Source of the DNA: Phalacrocorax aristotelis
Lineage: Eukaryota > Chordata > Aves > Suliformes > Phalacrocoracidae
Length of the DNA stretch: 64,000 bases
Assembly: GCF_949628215.1 (NCBI RefSeq)
Contig: NC_134282.1
Location: 20,750,723-20,814,722, forward strand
Direction of reading: 5' to 3'
Part shown: in pieces, positions 1 to 37,322 of the stretch
Layout: each line of letters begins with the position of its first letter
Position numbering within the stretch: the first letter of the stretch is position 1
Notes under the pieces: model-generated
The model's input: only the letters and a program-made list of their open reading frames with translations
Told to the model about the DNA's origin: nothing
The model's database searches: none
Translations under genes and position numbers: made by a program

Positions 1-23060
<23,060 letters not shown>

Positions 23061-24160
23061 AATGCATTCAGAAAATTTGATTTATTCTTGGACTATACTC
23101 TTCGCATGAACTGGGAAGTTCTTTTAAATCATTAATATTAAGACGACCATCTCTTCTATTAAATTACAATACATGTTCTAGACCATTCAGATCAAGCCTT
23201 TTACTCCTTTTGAGAGTTTTCAACATCAATTGATTGAGCTTCAGGCTTTTCAACGTTATCCCTGTAGAGATCATCCTTACAATTCTTCGGGAAAATGTGA
23301 ATGTGCCGCGTTTGTTTTCAATACTGTATGAAAACAGAAAAATAAAAACAAATTTAGAAAATACAGCTCATTTAAAAAAATAAAATTGTTGGAATTTCAT
23401 TTCCCCAGATCTTCAGTGTTGATGTAAATGTGTTTCTGTAGTGTTGCTTAGCACTTCGCGCATTGTATAAGTTGGGTTTAAAAGAAACCACAACTGGTAA
23501 AGCAAAATTCCCAGTTATATTGCTCTGCTTCAAATGTTTCTTTAACTAGCCATGTTTAATTTAAATATTTGGTAATTTTTTGAAGACCCAAGAAGACAAC
23601 TTGAGCATGTTTCACTCTTCCAGCTGCACACACTGTTCCAACAACATGAATCAGGAACTTCTCGGGGCTCAGAAAAGACCATAATAATTTTGGCTTTCCC
23701 TTCTGTAATTTGCGTTCTTCTAAATTAAACTCTACATTGATGAGGTTTGTTCTGGATTCTTTATAGGGAAAAGGAAAAGATTTTAGTGTGTATAAACTGT
23801 ATAATAATTTTTGCTGTTGTACTCACTGCTGATGGTGGATTGTACAGGGCGATGTTTTTATTTCACTAAATGTAGACAAAATAAATTTAAAATAAATGGA
23901 TTTAGTGTACACAAACAACTAATTCCAGTGTGTTAGAGTACAGGGTTGACAATCTTTTGGAACTAAATACTGTCCCCTGGGGAAATGTACTGGGATTGTA
24001 TTTTGTTAATAAACGTCATAGAGGGATCTGTAGCCCCAGGGCTTCCCATCATAAGTGCATATTTCAGGATATTGAAGTGAAGCCAATGTGCACTATTTGT
24101 TTTTAAAAATGCATTTTAAACATGCAATAAAAAATTGTTACTGTAATGAAATTTTTAGTA
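23061..24160 (+). other. CUL3: CUL3 3' untranslated region (3' limit uncertain)
   Basis: AT-rich sequence directly after the CUL3 stop without an open frame. AATAAA occurs at 23341, 23880, 23891, 24008 and 24126, so several alternative 3' ends are possible. I set the limit just after the last of this cluster. The mammalian CUL3 3' UTR is long, so the true end could lie further on; later AATAAA motifs exist (for example 25861). Confidence 0.55.
24126..24131 (+). terminator. CUL3: Candidate CUL3 polyadenylation signal AATAAA
   Basis: A canonical hexamer about 1.07 kb after the stop codon, the last of a cluster of five. The GT-rich downstream element is only modest, so use of this site rather than 24008 or a later one is an inference. 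Confidence 0.4.
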
Positions 24161-27100
24161 CTTACCCTGGAACTTTTCTTCCTGTCAGTATGCTGCAACA
24201 ATAGATTAAAAATCGCAGTTTAGTGGCATCATTATTGTCATAGCTAGAAATTGTTTGAAGTGTGCATTGTACTGCAGAGTTTTTATTAAACAGTATTTCT
24301 GACATTCTAATGCACATATTACATGGTTTCTCTGCCATGCCTATTTTTCTGGTTTAATTCAAAACAATGTTTTTTTTTCTTGGTCACATTGCTTTCATCC
24401 ATAGATATTGAAAGACATAGTTGGCATGGGCTTCCCAATATGTAAAGCTGGAGTTGAAACAAAAAGGAAAACTTGGTTGTAGAGCGTTAGGATACTGCCA
24501 GAGCACTTCTACATCAGCTGTATTAAATGTGGTGGTGTAATGTAGCAGTGCGATTGGAGAGTATTTTTCATAATGTGTCCCCAATTTCACCCCTCTCTAG
24601 CCTGTTGAGATACAAATCCTGGCTATTGTTCAGTAGTAGGATATTTCTTCTTAAAAAGCAGGACTGGAGTTGGGGTGATATTATAGCTTGACTATTCTGA
24701 GGCTTTTTTTAAGGCGCTTTACTAAAGTTTACCGTACACACATGACATTAGCTTTTAAGTCTTTAGAGGGGAGGTGGCTGAGAGACTTTCTTGCCATTGT
24801 TCATCAAGAATTTAGCCCAAAAGGAAACAGCTAGGCCATCGGCCATTCTATAAATATATTTGCTGACTGTTACTAAAACATCTGTGTGACTGTACAGTAT
24901 ATGCAAACCTTCAGTAGAAATGTAATCAATGTTTAGCCATAGCACAATACTAAACACAGGTTGGCAGAGAGTCTGGGTTTTGGATTGTGTCTTAAGTAAT
25001 CAGAAACATCTTCCTCAAAATGTAATTTACTCTTCCACGTGTCAGTATGAAGACCTTCTTTTAGGCATATCTTACTTTTTTAATAGCATGAATGTTGTGA
25101 TAATTACATTTTAATATTTTCCAGGGAGAAATGGGTTCATGTCCTTTTTCCCCTGTGAGGCTTATAGAGACTAATGTTGCTACCCGTGAGACAGGAGGAC
25201 TTTGTCTTTAGTATTGAAATTGTACTTTTGCTGTGCATCAGCCACAGCTTTCTGCCTCTAGTGGCTTCTGGAAGTGCTGAGCCCAAATGTTCTATGAATG
25301 ACGGTATAATTATGTGCTTAAGGGTGGTTTTTGGGTGGGTTGTTTTTTTTTTTTTTTAACAAGCTATATGGGCAAGAGTGTTTGCTAAAGGAACAGGTGG
25401 CGATGGCTGTCTTCAGTAACAAACACAGAGTATAGTTTCCATTTTAAATTTAATAGAATTTTGAAGACAGTAATTATTCAGGAAGGGACTTTTGCTGAAG
25501 TCACCTTTTGGAAATGTGCCCTTTACCGTTGAACAATGAGATCACGATACTGAGGATTTACAGATGGAGAATGTGAAAACTGGACAGAGAGAACAAGACA
25601 TCACTAGGAGTCTGCTTAAGGTGAGTTTGATCCTCATGCTTTTACACTGTGTACGTTAGCGACATTTCTTTTACAGTCCATAGTAGAATTCTGCTATGCC
25701 TTATCTAATTTCATTTTTGCTTCCTTTCTTAATTTGCACTTCAAACTTCTCTGTAATTTGGTGAAAATTTCATCAGTAGGATTCTAGTTACATGTATGCG
25801 TATAACTAGTAAGTTTGGTTTCCTCGCATTAATGTGCAGTTAAATGCAGTAACAACACATAATAAACATGGAGTTTACGATTTTAGAATTTTAAAAATTG
25901 TAAGTAGGTTTTAAGTTTTATAGCTATTTGAGGATACGTAGGCATATACTTTCCTTGTACTCTCGACTCTTTAAAATAAACTTGTCTACATTTCATTTAC
26001 TATCGTAACAAATAAGATTATTCTCTGTATCCCTGGTTTAGTTCTTGCTCTTTTCCACGTTAGCTACCTTTACAGCTTTGATCTGTTCTTTCTGTCTCCT
26101 AGAATTAATCTGTACAATTTCGTCATTTGCTGTAGAACAAATGAATGCTAAGTGTCTCTGCAAAACAGACTGAGTCTTGGATGCTAAGCTACTCCTGAAC
26201 TAAATGTCTCTCTTACCCAGCTTTCCTAAAGACAAACTTTGCCCTGTTACCTTTGCTCATTGAGAATTGGCAGCTGCCATAAAATTTACTTTTCTGGACC
26301 TGTAAAAACAGAAGCATTACACTAAAACTGGATGACTGAGGTATTTTTATTCACAGGTATTGTAATAAAATTGACAGTACCTGATAAGTGGCCCATAAAA
26401 ATATATATATGGTAATAGAGCCTGTTGTGATGCGTGACTTGGGGGATAAGCTGGCACAGAGGTGGGGTTCCCATTTTGTCAAAGGTAGCAGAAACTGGAA
26501 CTACTTGTGGCATCCAGTTGTATGTCCAAAACTGGCCAGAACCTTTATAGCTCAATCCTTACTCTGCTTTGTTCATCACAGTTGTTAGAGGCAAGGTGGG
26601 CTCTGATCATTAGCTCCCGGTTCCTCAGACCCACTGTGGATTAGAGTGAAGATTTAATTGTCTAGAACTAGGCTCATGGCAGCATGTAGAGCTGGTAAGA
26701 GGCATCGTCTTGTTTGTGTCCGTACTGAAGCCCAATTTCTGTTAATACTCATTTTGATATCGAATAGGAAATGAAATAACCAATGTGGTCAGTCTGAAGC
26801 ATGAGTTTAATGGCCCCTCTGTCTTCTGGAATGTGTTATGTGAAAAGTTTGTAAAATGCAGAACTTGATCGATATCCAACTGAAAGCTGGATAAAAAAAA
26901 AGGACACTAATGTACCAAACTTTCCCTCCTTCAGTATGTAGGGAAGTGTTCACAGAGTGTGCTCACAAACCGGATTGAATATTCTGAATCTTTTAGCTGG
27001 CTTTATGCATGTCTTAACCCTGAATTTGGCATGGCAGAAGTGAAATGTAAAGGTGCGGTTCTAAATTGCCTAACAAACAGCTGTGATAAACAGGCAGGGT

Positions 27101-30100
27101 GCAACAGCACTGGCATCAGTGGAACCTGGCTTCCATTTTGTGGGTATGGTGGTCTCCTTCAGAGCAGCAGGTCTCAGCAGATGTGCTGCGGTTCATACTT
27201 CAGGTGTAACCTTACCGACGTGACCGGACCTCTTACTGCAGTATGCTGCTGCTGTGTTGGCATTAGTACGTGCCAGGTTTATAGAACAGCTTCACTCTGT
27301 CAGGGTCTTGCTCTTTTCTTCATTTCTCTTCCAAAACTGGAACTTTGATGACTGAGTCTGTGGGAACTAATGCATGTAATATCATTGAGATGAACATGAA
27401 GTTTATGGATAAGAAAATAACATTTGAACTTAGAGCAATGATGTTGTTAATCATTCTTTCTGCTGCAATTCAAAACTTAGCTTTAATTTCTAGGTACAAC
27501 AGAAGCTGAGAAACCCTTCAATCTTAATGACTGCTATTCTGTTCCTCTTCAAACAACATATCACTGTGGTTCACTTAGTTTGTATGCCTTATCCTTCAAA
27601 TGCTGGCAAAGCATTGAAGTTTGATCTGTCAGAAGCTAAAGCGAAGGTGGTGCAGTGTATTGTGCATGCCCAGGAAAGAAATGTTTAGGCAGCGGGGTGA
27701 TGTGTGTTTGCAGCAAGGGGCTGTTCTGCTGTCATCGTGGCGTGTCAGTTGTCTTGCAGGGAGGAAGGCACATCTCTGGGGAGAGCAAGGGAGGTGCGTG
27801 GAGCACAACCTGTTCTGAGATTTTGGTGGGTATTCTGGGGCTGGTGGTGGTCAAAACTTGTGCAAAATGTGGTTTTAGTAACTTGTATTCTTCATGTATT
27901 AAGATGGTAAGATGTGTTGGTAGCTTTGTGGCATCCTGGATGACTTCCAGCAAGGAATAAGTATTACTAGAGATGCCTTTAACAAAACAACAAACAAACA
28001 AACAAACCACAAACAACCCCAAAACAACAACAACAAAAAAACAGAGTCCGCAGTACAAAACTGCTTTGAACATCAGAAGTTGTGACACTGTGATAGTGCC
28101 AACATTTGGAGTAGCGTGGATGGGGGCAGGAAAAGCAACTTCTCTTCGCATTTAGTGTGATATGTTGTTACATACACAACATCAGGTGATGGAACAAAAT
28201 GGTGTTAGGTCTGGAAATTTAATCTGAAAATCGTAAGTTTTCAATCTAGTCGTGGGCATCTTTTTAAGTTATAATGCCAGATTTTATTTCCTGAATATGT
28301 TACTTACAAGCTGAAAAAACTTCAGGACTTCCAAAGGCCACAGAAAGTGTGTGGATTAGTTGGCAGTGATAAATGTATTGGTTATTATTTATTATCTGCT
28401 TATTTATTTTACCTTCAGTCTAGTGTAAACACTTTCTTTGGATAAGTGTTATGGAGTCGGGGTAACCTTTGAGATGTAGCATGCACTGTGAGTCTTGTGC
28501 ATCATGAATTTGGAGTGGGTTTTAAGGAAAGAAATTAGTAGAAAAATACTAACAAACCCTGTCTAGACTGAAATCCCAGTGTCTTGGGCTCTGTTGTTCT
28601 AGCAGTCGGTCTGCAGTTACATGATATGACGGAATTTGGGCTCGCTAGTAATAGCCTTCATACAAAAAAACGTGTATTATGGAAATCAGGGAGGGATTTA
28701 GCGCTCTCAAAAGGAACATTTCCTGAGCTCTTGGAAATGCACGGTTTCTTCTGTGCATGTTTCATGTTTTTTGAGTGGTGTGTTTTACTAATGAACTACA
28801 GTTTTGCAGTTCATAGAGGCTCTTAACATCAGGCACTGCACTGGGCAGAACCGCACTGATGGTGTGGTTTCCTTGAACTGCTGAATGCCTTTGTGATATT
28901 TGCTGGGTGGTGGGTGAAAGGTAAGGGCAGCGCTAATACACTAGAAAAGGTGCTGAGAACAAAGGTAGGCACTGGTTTCTTTAACACTGAGCTTTTGTAA
29001 GAGCCCTTTTGTGTGTGTATTCACTGTGAGTGCTTTTCTCCTGCTGACACTGTACAACACTAAAGTTCAATATGAGCAGTGCTATAATAACAGCGTGTTG
29101 ACCAACACCATTGCTGTGATTCGACTTGTGTCTCATAGACTTAACTGGGAAAAATGCCTCTTGAAATCTATAGGAATTCATCCCAAGTCCCAGGCTGTGT
29201 GATCTAGTGCTGGGTGCTCAGTGAAGAGAGAGATCTCAGTTGTTTGTTCCCATGAAGGAAAGAAGCAAGTATGAACTCTAGTTCTAGGAAGTCTTGATTC
29301 AAATTAAGCCTACTGTTAGTCTTTTCGGAGTTGGAATCCAGGTGAGGGAGTAACGTCTGAAACTGCACTGCTCTGCACTTGGCTGCTGGTTTGGTCAGTG
29401 TGTTGTGATATAGAATAACATCAACATGGAATAATATTTTACAGTCAATTTGCTCAGGAAATAATGGCATTAAAAAATGAAGAGCAAGAGAAAAATGAGG
29501 TGTTAGCTAGGAATTGGTGAATAATAGGCAGAAAATAGTGAAAATACTATTCCAAAGGGTAGGAGATATGCTCCAGGTTCTCAAATCACTGTACTTCTGC
29601 ACTTTAAGCATCTTTAGCTTCTTTGGCATCTTCTGCACTTTAGCTGCAGTAACAATTGTGCTCTGAAAATCCGGTGCGGATGTGGTCTTACTACCCGTGG
29701 ACAATTGTGCTTTCTCTCTAGGTGGGCTGTTAGGATCATCTTTAGCCTGGTGTGTTTTTTACCCTCTTGTTTTTAATTTTTATTCATTACTCTCATTAGG
29801 TTAGTACCTGGAGCCTCACCTTGTATTTACGTGTTTCCTTTGTGAAATGCTTCCACATTTATGTATGTGGAAAGACACAGCATTGGTTCTGCTTTAAGGA
29901 GCTTATTATTATATTTACATCTAATGTGAATTTCTTTATTTTTACAACCTTTGAAGTTAACCCAGGTTTTTCAAGGACGGCCTGACTGTTCTAGGGAAGT
30001 ACACTCACAAACTGTGGTTCTGTGGCATAATATTTCTGCCTCAATGGCACACTAAGGCAGGTACTTCTAGTCCTTGAGACTTCTGATAGCAAACACAATC

Positions 30101-32825
30101 TGACCTTTGTTCTCATAGGTTTTGCTTGCAAAGAACTTGCAAGTGTGACGGGACTGTAACTAACAGAGCAATATCTGCCTGGGTCTCCAGACAGCCTGAC
30201 ATAGCCTGCCTACTCTCAGCAGCTGCTTATCCTAAAGCAAGAAGGTATACTGCTGTGTTGGAGAGACGGGCCTGATCCACCTCCTTGTCCTGGAACTGCT
30301 GACCCGGATTAGCTGTGGCCAAGATGAGGAAATTTTCTGGAGAGAAGAGAGTCTGGGAGCCATGTGCTTCTGTTTGTCTGAGGAGAAACTGGGAGGTAAG
30401 AGGGATATATCAGCGGGTGCAATTTCCAGTCACTGTTTATGAATAGCCTTTACCAGCCCTGTTCTTGGAAGGAAAAAATCACAGTGGGAGAGAAGTCCTG
30501 AAGTCCTCAAAGTGAAGCCACATTAGAGCCTGATAGCTGCACATGAGCTCAAATGCCATAGTAAGGCACTTTTTCTTTGCCAAGTTTGCTAGGGCATGCA
30601 CCAAATCCCAGTAACGCCTGAGTTTCTTAGACCTTGCAAGCCACTTCTGCCAATATGCGTTTGATGTTTGGATATTGTTCCTTTTGAAATTCTGTTAAAG
30701 ATGAGACTAATAATCTCCTGCAGCTTGTCTGTCATAGCATTTGTTATCAACTTAATTATGTAAATCTGCAATTCCAACATAATGTGGGATCCAGGCCAAG
30801 ACTTTTTTAATTAGAATTTGGGGTGTATTATTCCGTATCTCTGGAGGGCTGTCCTCAGGAAAGGGAGTAATTAGAAGCCTTCACACCACGTAGGTCTGGC
30901 TTGTTCCTTAAACTGGAGCATGGTCTCATTGGCAAGCTCACCATCTCCTGGTGTCTTGCGCTTATTAACGCTCGGTATGGCACAGTGTCTCTCTGCATCT
31001 GCTGCTGGCCTTCCAAGAATTTTTCCCTGAGTTTTCTGCAACAATGCTGCACTGGGCCCTGGCAGTCTTGGTTTTGTTTAGATGTGGCTGTTTTCTTTTT
31101 CTGGAAAGTTTTTAATTGAAGTGTAATTTATATTAAAAAAAATGCTAGGTTTAATCTTTCAGAAATGAGTCCCTGAAGCTAGGCACTTAAATTCACATGT
31201 AGGGAAGCTGACTCCCCCCTCGTCCCACACTGACTTGGGTGGGAGTGGGGTTGATGCTGGGGATGTGGGCAGAGGGCTCCCAAAGATACTGTCTTGAGTT
31301 GGTGCTAGGTCTTCGCTCTGTGTAGTCAACAAACTTGACTTTGTTTTCTAATACTAATTTCTGATATAACCTCCTATTGGCTCATTCAGTGGATCTAGGT
31401 TTGTGTGTATGGAGTGCTTTGGGGTTTTTTCAAATATTTCAACCAAACTGAAAACTGAGGAAGAATCTGTCTGTCTGGAAGTGCCCCATAACTTGCTGAG
31501 GAGACATAGCCCAGATTTGGTTGGAGCTGAATTCAAAAGCTGCCTCAGTCAGGTTGTATAAATCCAAATCTCACAAACTTTGTGTTTGTGGCTGCCATGG
31601 GATGTCTGCAGCTAGGCATGCTGTGCCTTTTTATGACATATTTGTTACTAGTAAGAAGCTATAAAGGACAAAGCGTATTTCACAGCTTTTTGGGGCACGT
31701 GGTATGCGCGCATTGCTGCGAGCCAAGGCATGCCACCGGCAGCAGTCAGTACAGGAGCCTGACTGCCGAGGCCTGAACAGGGTTGGAGTTTCTGCAAGGA
31801 AACTTGAGCATATTTGGTTACATGCGCTTGTTTGGAAGGCTTTACACGTTTCCCTGTGTTCAAACTGCTCAAGAAGTGCAGCTCAAGAAGGCAGTCCATC
31901 TGAATGACCTTCTGCTGTTCATGCGTTGGAGATTTCCCTTGTGTGTGGCTGTAGTGGCTGTCAGCCCTCTAACTGGAGGGAGGCCAGCATAGGTCAAAGG
32001 TGTCTACATAACCACATGTGTCTCAGGCGTCCTAGGGCACTGGGGTGGGAAAGCTGACTCTGGCTTCAGGTACACAGAAATTCTTTGTTCCTCTCCCTGA
32101 ACCTTGTCTTGCTGCTGGATCTCATGCACCCCATAGAGCACAGAAGAGGGGCGGGAGGGAGGGCAGCGTTGATACACAGTCAGTCCTATCAGCAGACTGG
32201 CTCTTGTCCGACAGTTACAGACAGCAGCAGCATCCTCTCTGCCCATTGACTTTCCCTTTGCTTAAGCAGAATGGGAGCTTGCCGGAGTTTGACAGCTGTG
32301 ATATCAGCCTGGTTTGTATCACTGCAATAATTCCAGTTTAATATGAGGTTTCCAAGATCCTGTTGAAGTCAGTATGTATTTTGAAACTCAGTCTTCAATC
32401 TAGGCTCTCCTTTTCCTGAGAGATCATTCAGGTACCAATAGTAAAAGCTTGATTACCTCAAAGTCGGTGGCAGCTTTAACATGGGCTTTGGCAGGGTCGT
32501 GGTTTTGTCCATTGCTAGCGATCTGCCTCATCTCTGTGTCTCAGTGCTGCGCTCCCAGCCTTGACTTGCACCAAAGTCCGCGTTGCTTGAGGATAACTTA
32601 CTTGCTTTGCTTTAATAAATACAGTCACTAAGTGTACAGGGAAAATGTGGTTTGATCCTAGTTGTCCTTCTGACAGTGCACTGTGCTGCTGCAAGGATGC
32701 CTGTTTCCCCAGCCACTGTGGCAGAGACGTCAGGAGGAACCTCTCTCAGTTTGTATTTTATCTCCCGAGAGTCTTGAAAACCCTGTCTTGCCTGTGCATC
32801 TCCTAGCACAGTGTTTCTCACAGCA
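24161..32825. other. Intergenic region between CUL3 and FAM124B
   Basis: About 8.7 kb without a recognisable gene. Open frames (the longest is at 26959-27348) have no domain-like features or splice context. It contains an A/C-rich microsatellite (about 27981-28043) and T-runs (25340-25357). The first part may belong to a long CUL3 3' UTR. Confidence 0.6.
27981..28043 (+). repeat. (CAAA)n / (CAA)n low-complexity tract
   Basis: About 60 bases consisting almost only of A and C, with CAAA and CAA units and a short AACCCC interruption. Confidence 0.85.
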
Positions 32826-32880
32826 GGCGTCTCAAGTCGCTGTGCCCCGTCAATGGGAGGAGTTGCAGCCTGCTGCGCCG

Positions 32881-32951
32881 ATGCTGCTGCCAGGTCGGAG
32901 CTGCGACTCCCAGCAGCAGCTGAGGGTCAGCCCTCCAAGTAGCTCTGCAAG
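32881..32951 (+). CDS. Candidate upstream exon of FAM124B (untranslated or extended N-terminus)
   Basis: A locally CpG-richer block (about 32826-32951) ends at a strong donor, GCAAG|GTAAGA. From the ATG at 32881 the frame is open through the donor and ends with 2 nt of a split codon. That is the phase needed by the candidate exon at 33260. The initiation context is weak (C at -3). The alternative is a non-coding first exon, or no exon at all. There is no protein similarity to support coding. Confidence 0.25.
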
Positions 32952-33032
32952 GTAAGACAGGCTGCAGCCTGCAGCGAGTTTCCCCTTCCTCCTCTTTCTA
33001 ACTGTATTTTTCTTTTTCTCTGTTTTGTTTTT

Positions 33033-33048
33033 TGTGTGTGTGTGTGTG
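33033..33048 (+). repeat. (TG)8 microsatellite
   Basis: Eight uninterrupted TG units inside a T-rich stretch. Confidence 0.9.
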
Positions 33049-33259
33049 CTTGGATTCTGGTTTGCTGTGTGTGGTGGATCTGTCTGTATTTTCTGTGCCT
33101 GCTGGCAGACCCTTGCTGGATTCCTATTCTTTGGTTTTTGTTTCTTCCTTTAACCAGCTAACATTCAGGAGAGAAGTCTACTTAAATAAATGCAACAGGT
33201 TAGATGATTTTTTTTTTTTTCCTCTCTTTTGGTCATTGGGGTTTTATTTTCCTCCAAAG

Positions 33260-33387
33260 TGATGATGGAGTCATAAGGTTTGGAGCAAGAGACAAACTCT
33301 TTGAAAAGTTTATTTTGTTCAAGAAAGACCTTAATCCTTATTTTTGTCTCAGTACTGCCTATGCTGTAGATAATAGTCGCCTAACAG
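33260..33387 (+). CDS. Candidate second upstream exon of FAM124B
   Basis: A pyrimidine-rich stretch (T12 near 33210, then CCTCTCTTTT) precedes CTCCAAAG|T, and the segment ends CTAACAG|GTTAGT. The frame is open for all 42 codons, enters after a split codon and leaves one base. That base joins in frame to the exon at 38228. It contains no ATG in that frame. I recognise no family in its translation, so the call rests only on splice sites and phase. Confidence 0.22.
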
Positions 33388-35639
33388 GTTAGTTTAGCAT
33401 TTTTGTCCTTGTTATAGGAAGAGTTTGAGATTGGCATAAAACAAAAAAAAAAAAGTCTCTTAAAAGTTAGTAAGCCCAAGACATTGCATGGATTTAATGA
33501 GGCCTGCTCCCAAGGTGCTTAGGTAATTCACACCCAGTCCCTCTGAAGTTAATTATATGCTAGTATACAAAGCATAAGTCCTTATAAAGTAACTTCCTTA
33601 CAGATGTTACTATGAACCTATTAAAATCTTGTGATGCATCATCAGTCTGTTGGTGTCAGCTAGAGCAAAGGGCTCTCATCGCCGCGGAGGACTAGGCATA
33701 TCTTCAGAATTCATTATGAAAGGAATTTTTAATTATTTTGCTGTGCCTTTCCACCATAAGGTTTTAAACGTATAGCAGGTATATTCTCTAAGGCTTCACA
33801 CAGTGTTTGTTCGCTCTTTGTTTGGACTTTATTTTATGCAGGGCTTACTCTAGTGTATATATTGGTGGTAGATAGAAATACGAATATTTGTGATGCTCTT
33901 ACACAAAGCTGGACTACCCCAGCAACCTGCCGTACCTTCTGCTGTGTGGCCAGTCACTATCATGTGTGAATCGTGCTCTGATATATTTTTTTTGAGTACC
34001 ATATCAGAATATATATATATTCCCACCCCACCCCCCAGCAGAGTGGCATTTCACATAAGATTGAACTGCTATTTTTCTAATCTCTTAAGGAAATCTTTCT
34101 TGGCGTGTTCAGTAGGTCACTATGAATAATGTGCTCTTCCGTTTGGCAGCCAGACTGGAAAGCTGGGGGAAGGGGAAGCAGAGAGGAAGACAAGGACTCA
34201 TTACATTCAGGGATTGAAGTGAAACTAGCACTTCCCTTTTACTACAAGATCCAGCAAAAGATGTTCTGATGACAGTCACCTTTTTCCAACCCAAGAACTT
34301 GGTGGCTCTGAGCAAAGCAGTGGATGAGGAGGTGTAAACTCACCAGGCTGCAGCAGTGAGGGAACGGATGGTCATGGCATCCTGCCTTTACCCCAAGTTT
34401 ATGAGGGCAATAGACTGGAGACAAAGTGAGGGCATGAAAATACCCTTGTCCGAGGCTGGGGACCCTGGGTTTGAGCCCTTCCCTGTGGACATTTAGATGT
34501 CAAAGGAAAGTGGAAGAGGAACAGAGAGTTCCTCTACTAGAAGGTGCTTAGCCGGGATGGTGAGGCGGCCCTCCAAAGGAGGGTTTCAGGCAAGGCTGGT
34601 GTTCAGTTCATCTCATGCTTCTCAAGGTGTAGGAGTGGTGGGTACCCCTGACCTGGAGCTGCCAGAGAGCTCACGGGTCTGAGAACCAGGCCTAAAACTG
34701 TTCTTCAGGCAGCTCCATCAGATAGAGCTCGCAGGTGAGACTGCTTCCCCATCGCACCCCAGCAAGTGCGCTGCTCGTGGAGGAACCACAGCATGGTGAC
34801 AGGGTTCAGGATTTGGCCCTTTTTGTGCCTAGGCTCGGTTTCTTGGCTGTTGTAAAACCTGATGACACTTGAAATGGATGGCAGCTATGTCAGGTCCCAG
34901 CTCTGTGCAGGAGATATGCTGGTCACGTTCAGTCTCTGTGGGAGGCACCTGTCCATCGGGAAACCAGTTTGGCTTCCACTGCCTACAGTGGGAGCTGGAG
35001 AGAGATGTGGTGTCTGCATCATTTCCTAACCCCTGCTCTGCCCAGCTCACCAGCCCTTACTCTGTACAGCTGCTTTGAGACAGTTCATGTTACTGGTATT
35101 TTATCTTCATCACTACAAAGCTGCTGGCCCCATGGGATTTTAAACAGCCTGGCTGATGTGATTTGAGTGGGGATGGGGGCCAAGAGCTGCGCAAGCCTGT
35201 CGTGATTGATGGGACTGTGCAAGGAAAGCAGCACCAACCTGCGCTCGCTCCCTCTTTGTGAAAATAAACGGCTTACTGGTGGAGGAGTGACTGGCTCCTC
35301 TGCTCCATGGGAGAAGGGGGAACGGAGAGCAGGTAGCCGGGCTGCAGTGTAGGAGGAGCCCAAGGGGGTGATCAAGCAGGGAGAGAGCAAATGTAGTGCA
35401 CAGGGCGAGCGTGCATGTGGGGGGAGCCTGCTCGTGGGAGGGGAGGCATGGCAGAGTGAGTGCTGGCAGGCAAGGGGGTGGCTGATTCAGGTAGCTCCAC
35501 AGCTGAGAAAATGCACGTGATCTGCATCCCTGAACTCATCACCCAGCCCCTAGCAGTCCTGTAAATCCATGTACTCCGTCACCTTCTGAATCCATAAAAT
35601 CTCCTGCTATTGTGTTGCCGTGTGGCCGGCTTAATGACA

Positions 35640-36050
35640 CACTGTGTGGAGAAGTCCTTCCTCACTTGTTTGGAAATGGATGTTGCTAGCTGCAGTTTAT
35701 CCCCCTGCTGCTTTTTTGGAGGGTACTTTAGCATATGACTGTGTTTTTACCCTCCTGATGCCATTCATAACCTCATAGATCTAGAGCATATTCTGCCACA
35801 GTTCCTTCTCCAGCCTGAACGTCCTTGTCTGCTTGCTCCCCTCACAAAAGTGGCTTCTTTCATTACTCTCGGCTTCCTCCTCCTGCTTTCTCCCTAAATC
35901 TCTGCATCCATTTTATTAAAGAGCAGCTGGAACAGCACACAATAATCAAGATACAGATGTGCTGTGGATTTGTGTTGCTATACAGTATTTTGTTTCCTTC
36001 CCTATTCCTTCCTTAATACCATTGTTTCAGGTATTTTTGCCACTTTCACC
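35640..36050 (-). mobile_element. Ancient CR1-like LINE fragment, antisense
   Basis: Read on the + strand, GTTCCTTCTCCAGCCTGAAC is followed by GAACAGCACACAATAATCAA, then GTGGATTTGTGTTGCTATAC and TTTCCTTCCCTATTCCTTCC. This follows the order of the antisense strand of old amniote CR1 elements (CAGAACTGCACACAGTATTC type). Divergence is high, so limits are approximate. The alignment is from memory and should be confirmed with RepeatMasker. Confidence 0.5.
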
Positions 36051-37322
36051 CAACTGCCTGCTCAGCCCCTGGTAGCATCGCAGGGCTGTATGCCATCCTG
36101 CAGTCCCACCACTGTGCACGTAGGGTGCGGATTGCTCCCCCCACCGCCATGGTTATGTTCACTCATATTTACCCCCTTTGACTCTTACTGGTCTCTGCTC
36201 ATCTGCCCGCCCCTGAGGCAGTACCGCAGGGGTGGTGCCTCGCTTCGGCACTCTGCCGCCGTGGCCCTACTGGGCATCTCTGCTGTGCCCACCACCATTG
36301 CCTCATACTAGAGCAGGGACCCCAAAATGCAGCTCGTGCCTCCAGCTACAAACTGAGCCCCAGTGACCTTTCTTTAGTTCCAGAGTGTTTTCTTGTACAG
36401 GAAAAATTCCCCCTTTCCTCACAGGGAGGAAGGTTGATGATTGCTTGCCCCTGCCCTGTAGCAAAGGGTTGATGCATCATTTCCTTTTACGTAGTTTAGT
36501 AAAACTGTGTTGTTCAGAGCTCATCTAGAGTGTTTGAATGTTTTGAGCACTTGCACTCTTGTCTTCACTCTCTTCCTGCAATTGTCCGAAACCTGGATTT
36601 TTTTTGTTTCCCTCCCAAGAGATGTTGTTACAAGCTTGGAAGTGTTGTGGGTGGGTTTGTCTCTATCAGTGCAAATTAATTTTTCCCTCATTTTCTAGTC
36701 ACCCTTTTTAGTTTTTATTGTACGTTGGTGTCAGTGCGGTTTTAAAGCATGAATGTGTATTTCTACCAGTGAGAGTGATCTTCTACATAAAAGAAACCAA
36801 GGCACTGCTGCTTGTACCTTTAGACCTTGGATATTTTGTTCAGTTGAACATGGCACTAGGGTTGTATTTTAAAAAAAATTAGTTCAGAGTTTTAAATAAC
36901 AGACTCTTCTTAATGCTGGGATTTCTGCACAGTGAACAACTGCTTTGTGTGTTTAGCTGTTTGAGAGGGAAATTGATATGTCAGTAGAGAGGTGTGTTGT
37001 TCTTCATTAGATGTAGCTGGATACATCGTCATAGGCCCCCGTTTTGATTTAAATACTGGCTGTGGGGACAGTTCTGTATAGAAAACTGGGGGTTGGCTTA
37101 ACTTGTATATATTGATCCCAGGTTGGCAAAATAAGGAGATGTAGGGACAGTGTGATTTATTGTTGAGACACTAGAAGAGTCCTGAAGAGAGGTGCATTTT
37201 CAGCATTCCTATTGTAGTTTACACAATAAGCTAAATTAAGTGCCAATATGTAAACCCAAGAAGCAAGGGAGAAAACCTGAAATTTTCTTAAGGGTGCTGA
37301 TTACACGGGTATCTCAGCATTT

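Noticed and set aside
26959-27348. 129-codon Cys-rich open frame on + between CUL3 and FAM124B
   Set aside because: I looked for a secreted Cys-rich peptide, but there is no signal peptide, no regular Cys spacing, the ATG-like start is not a true ATG, and there is no splice context.
34463-34490. tRNA T-arm-like string (GGGTTTGAGCCC)
   Set aside because: There is no matching A box or cloverleaf upstream.
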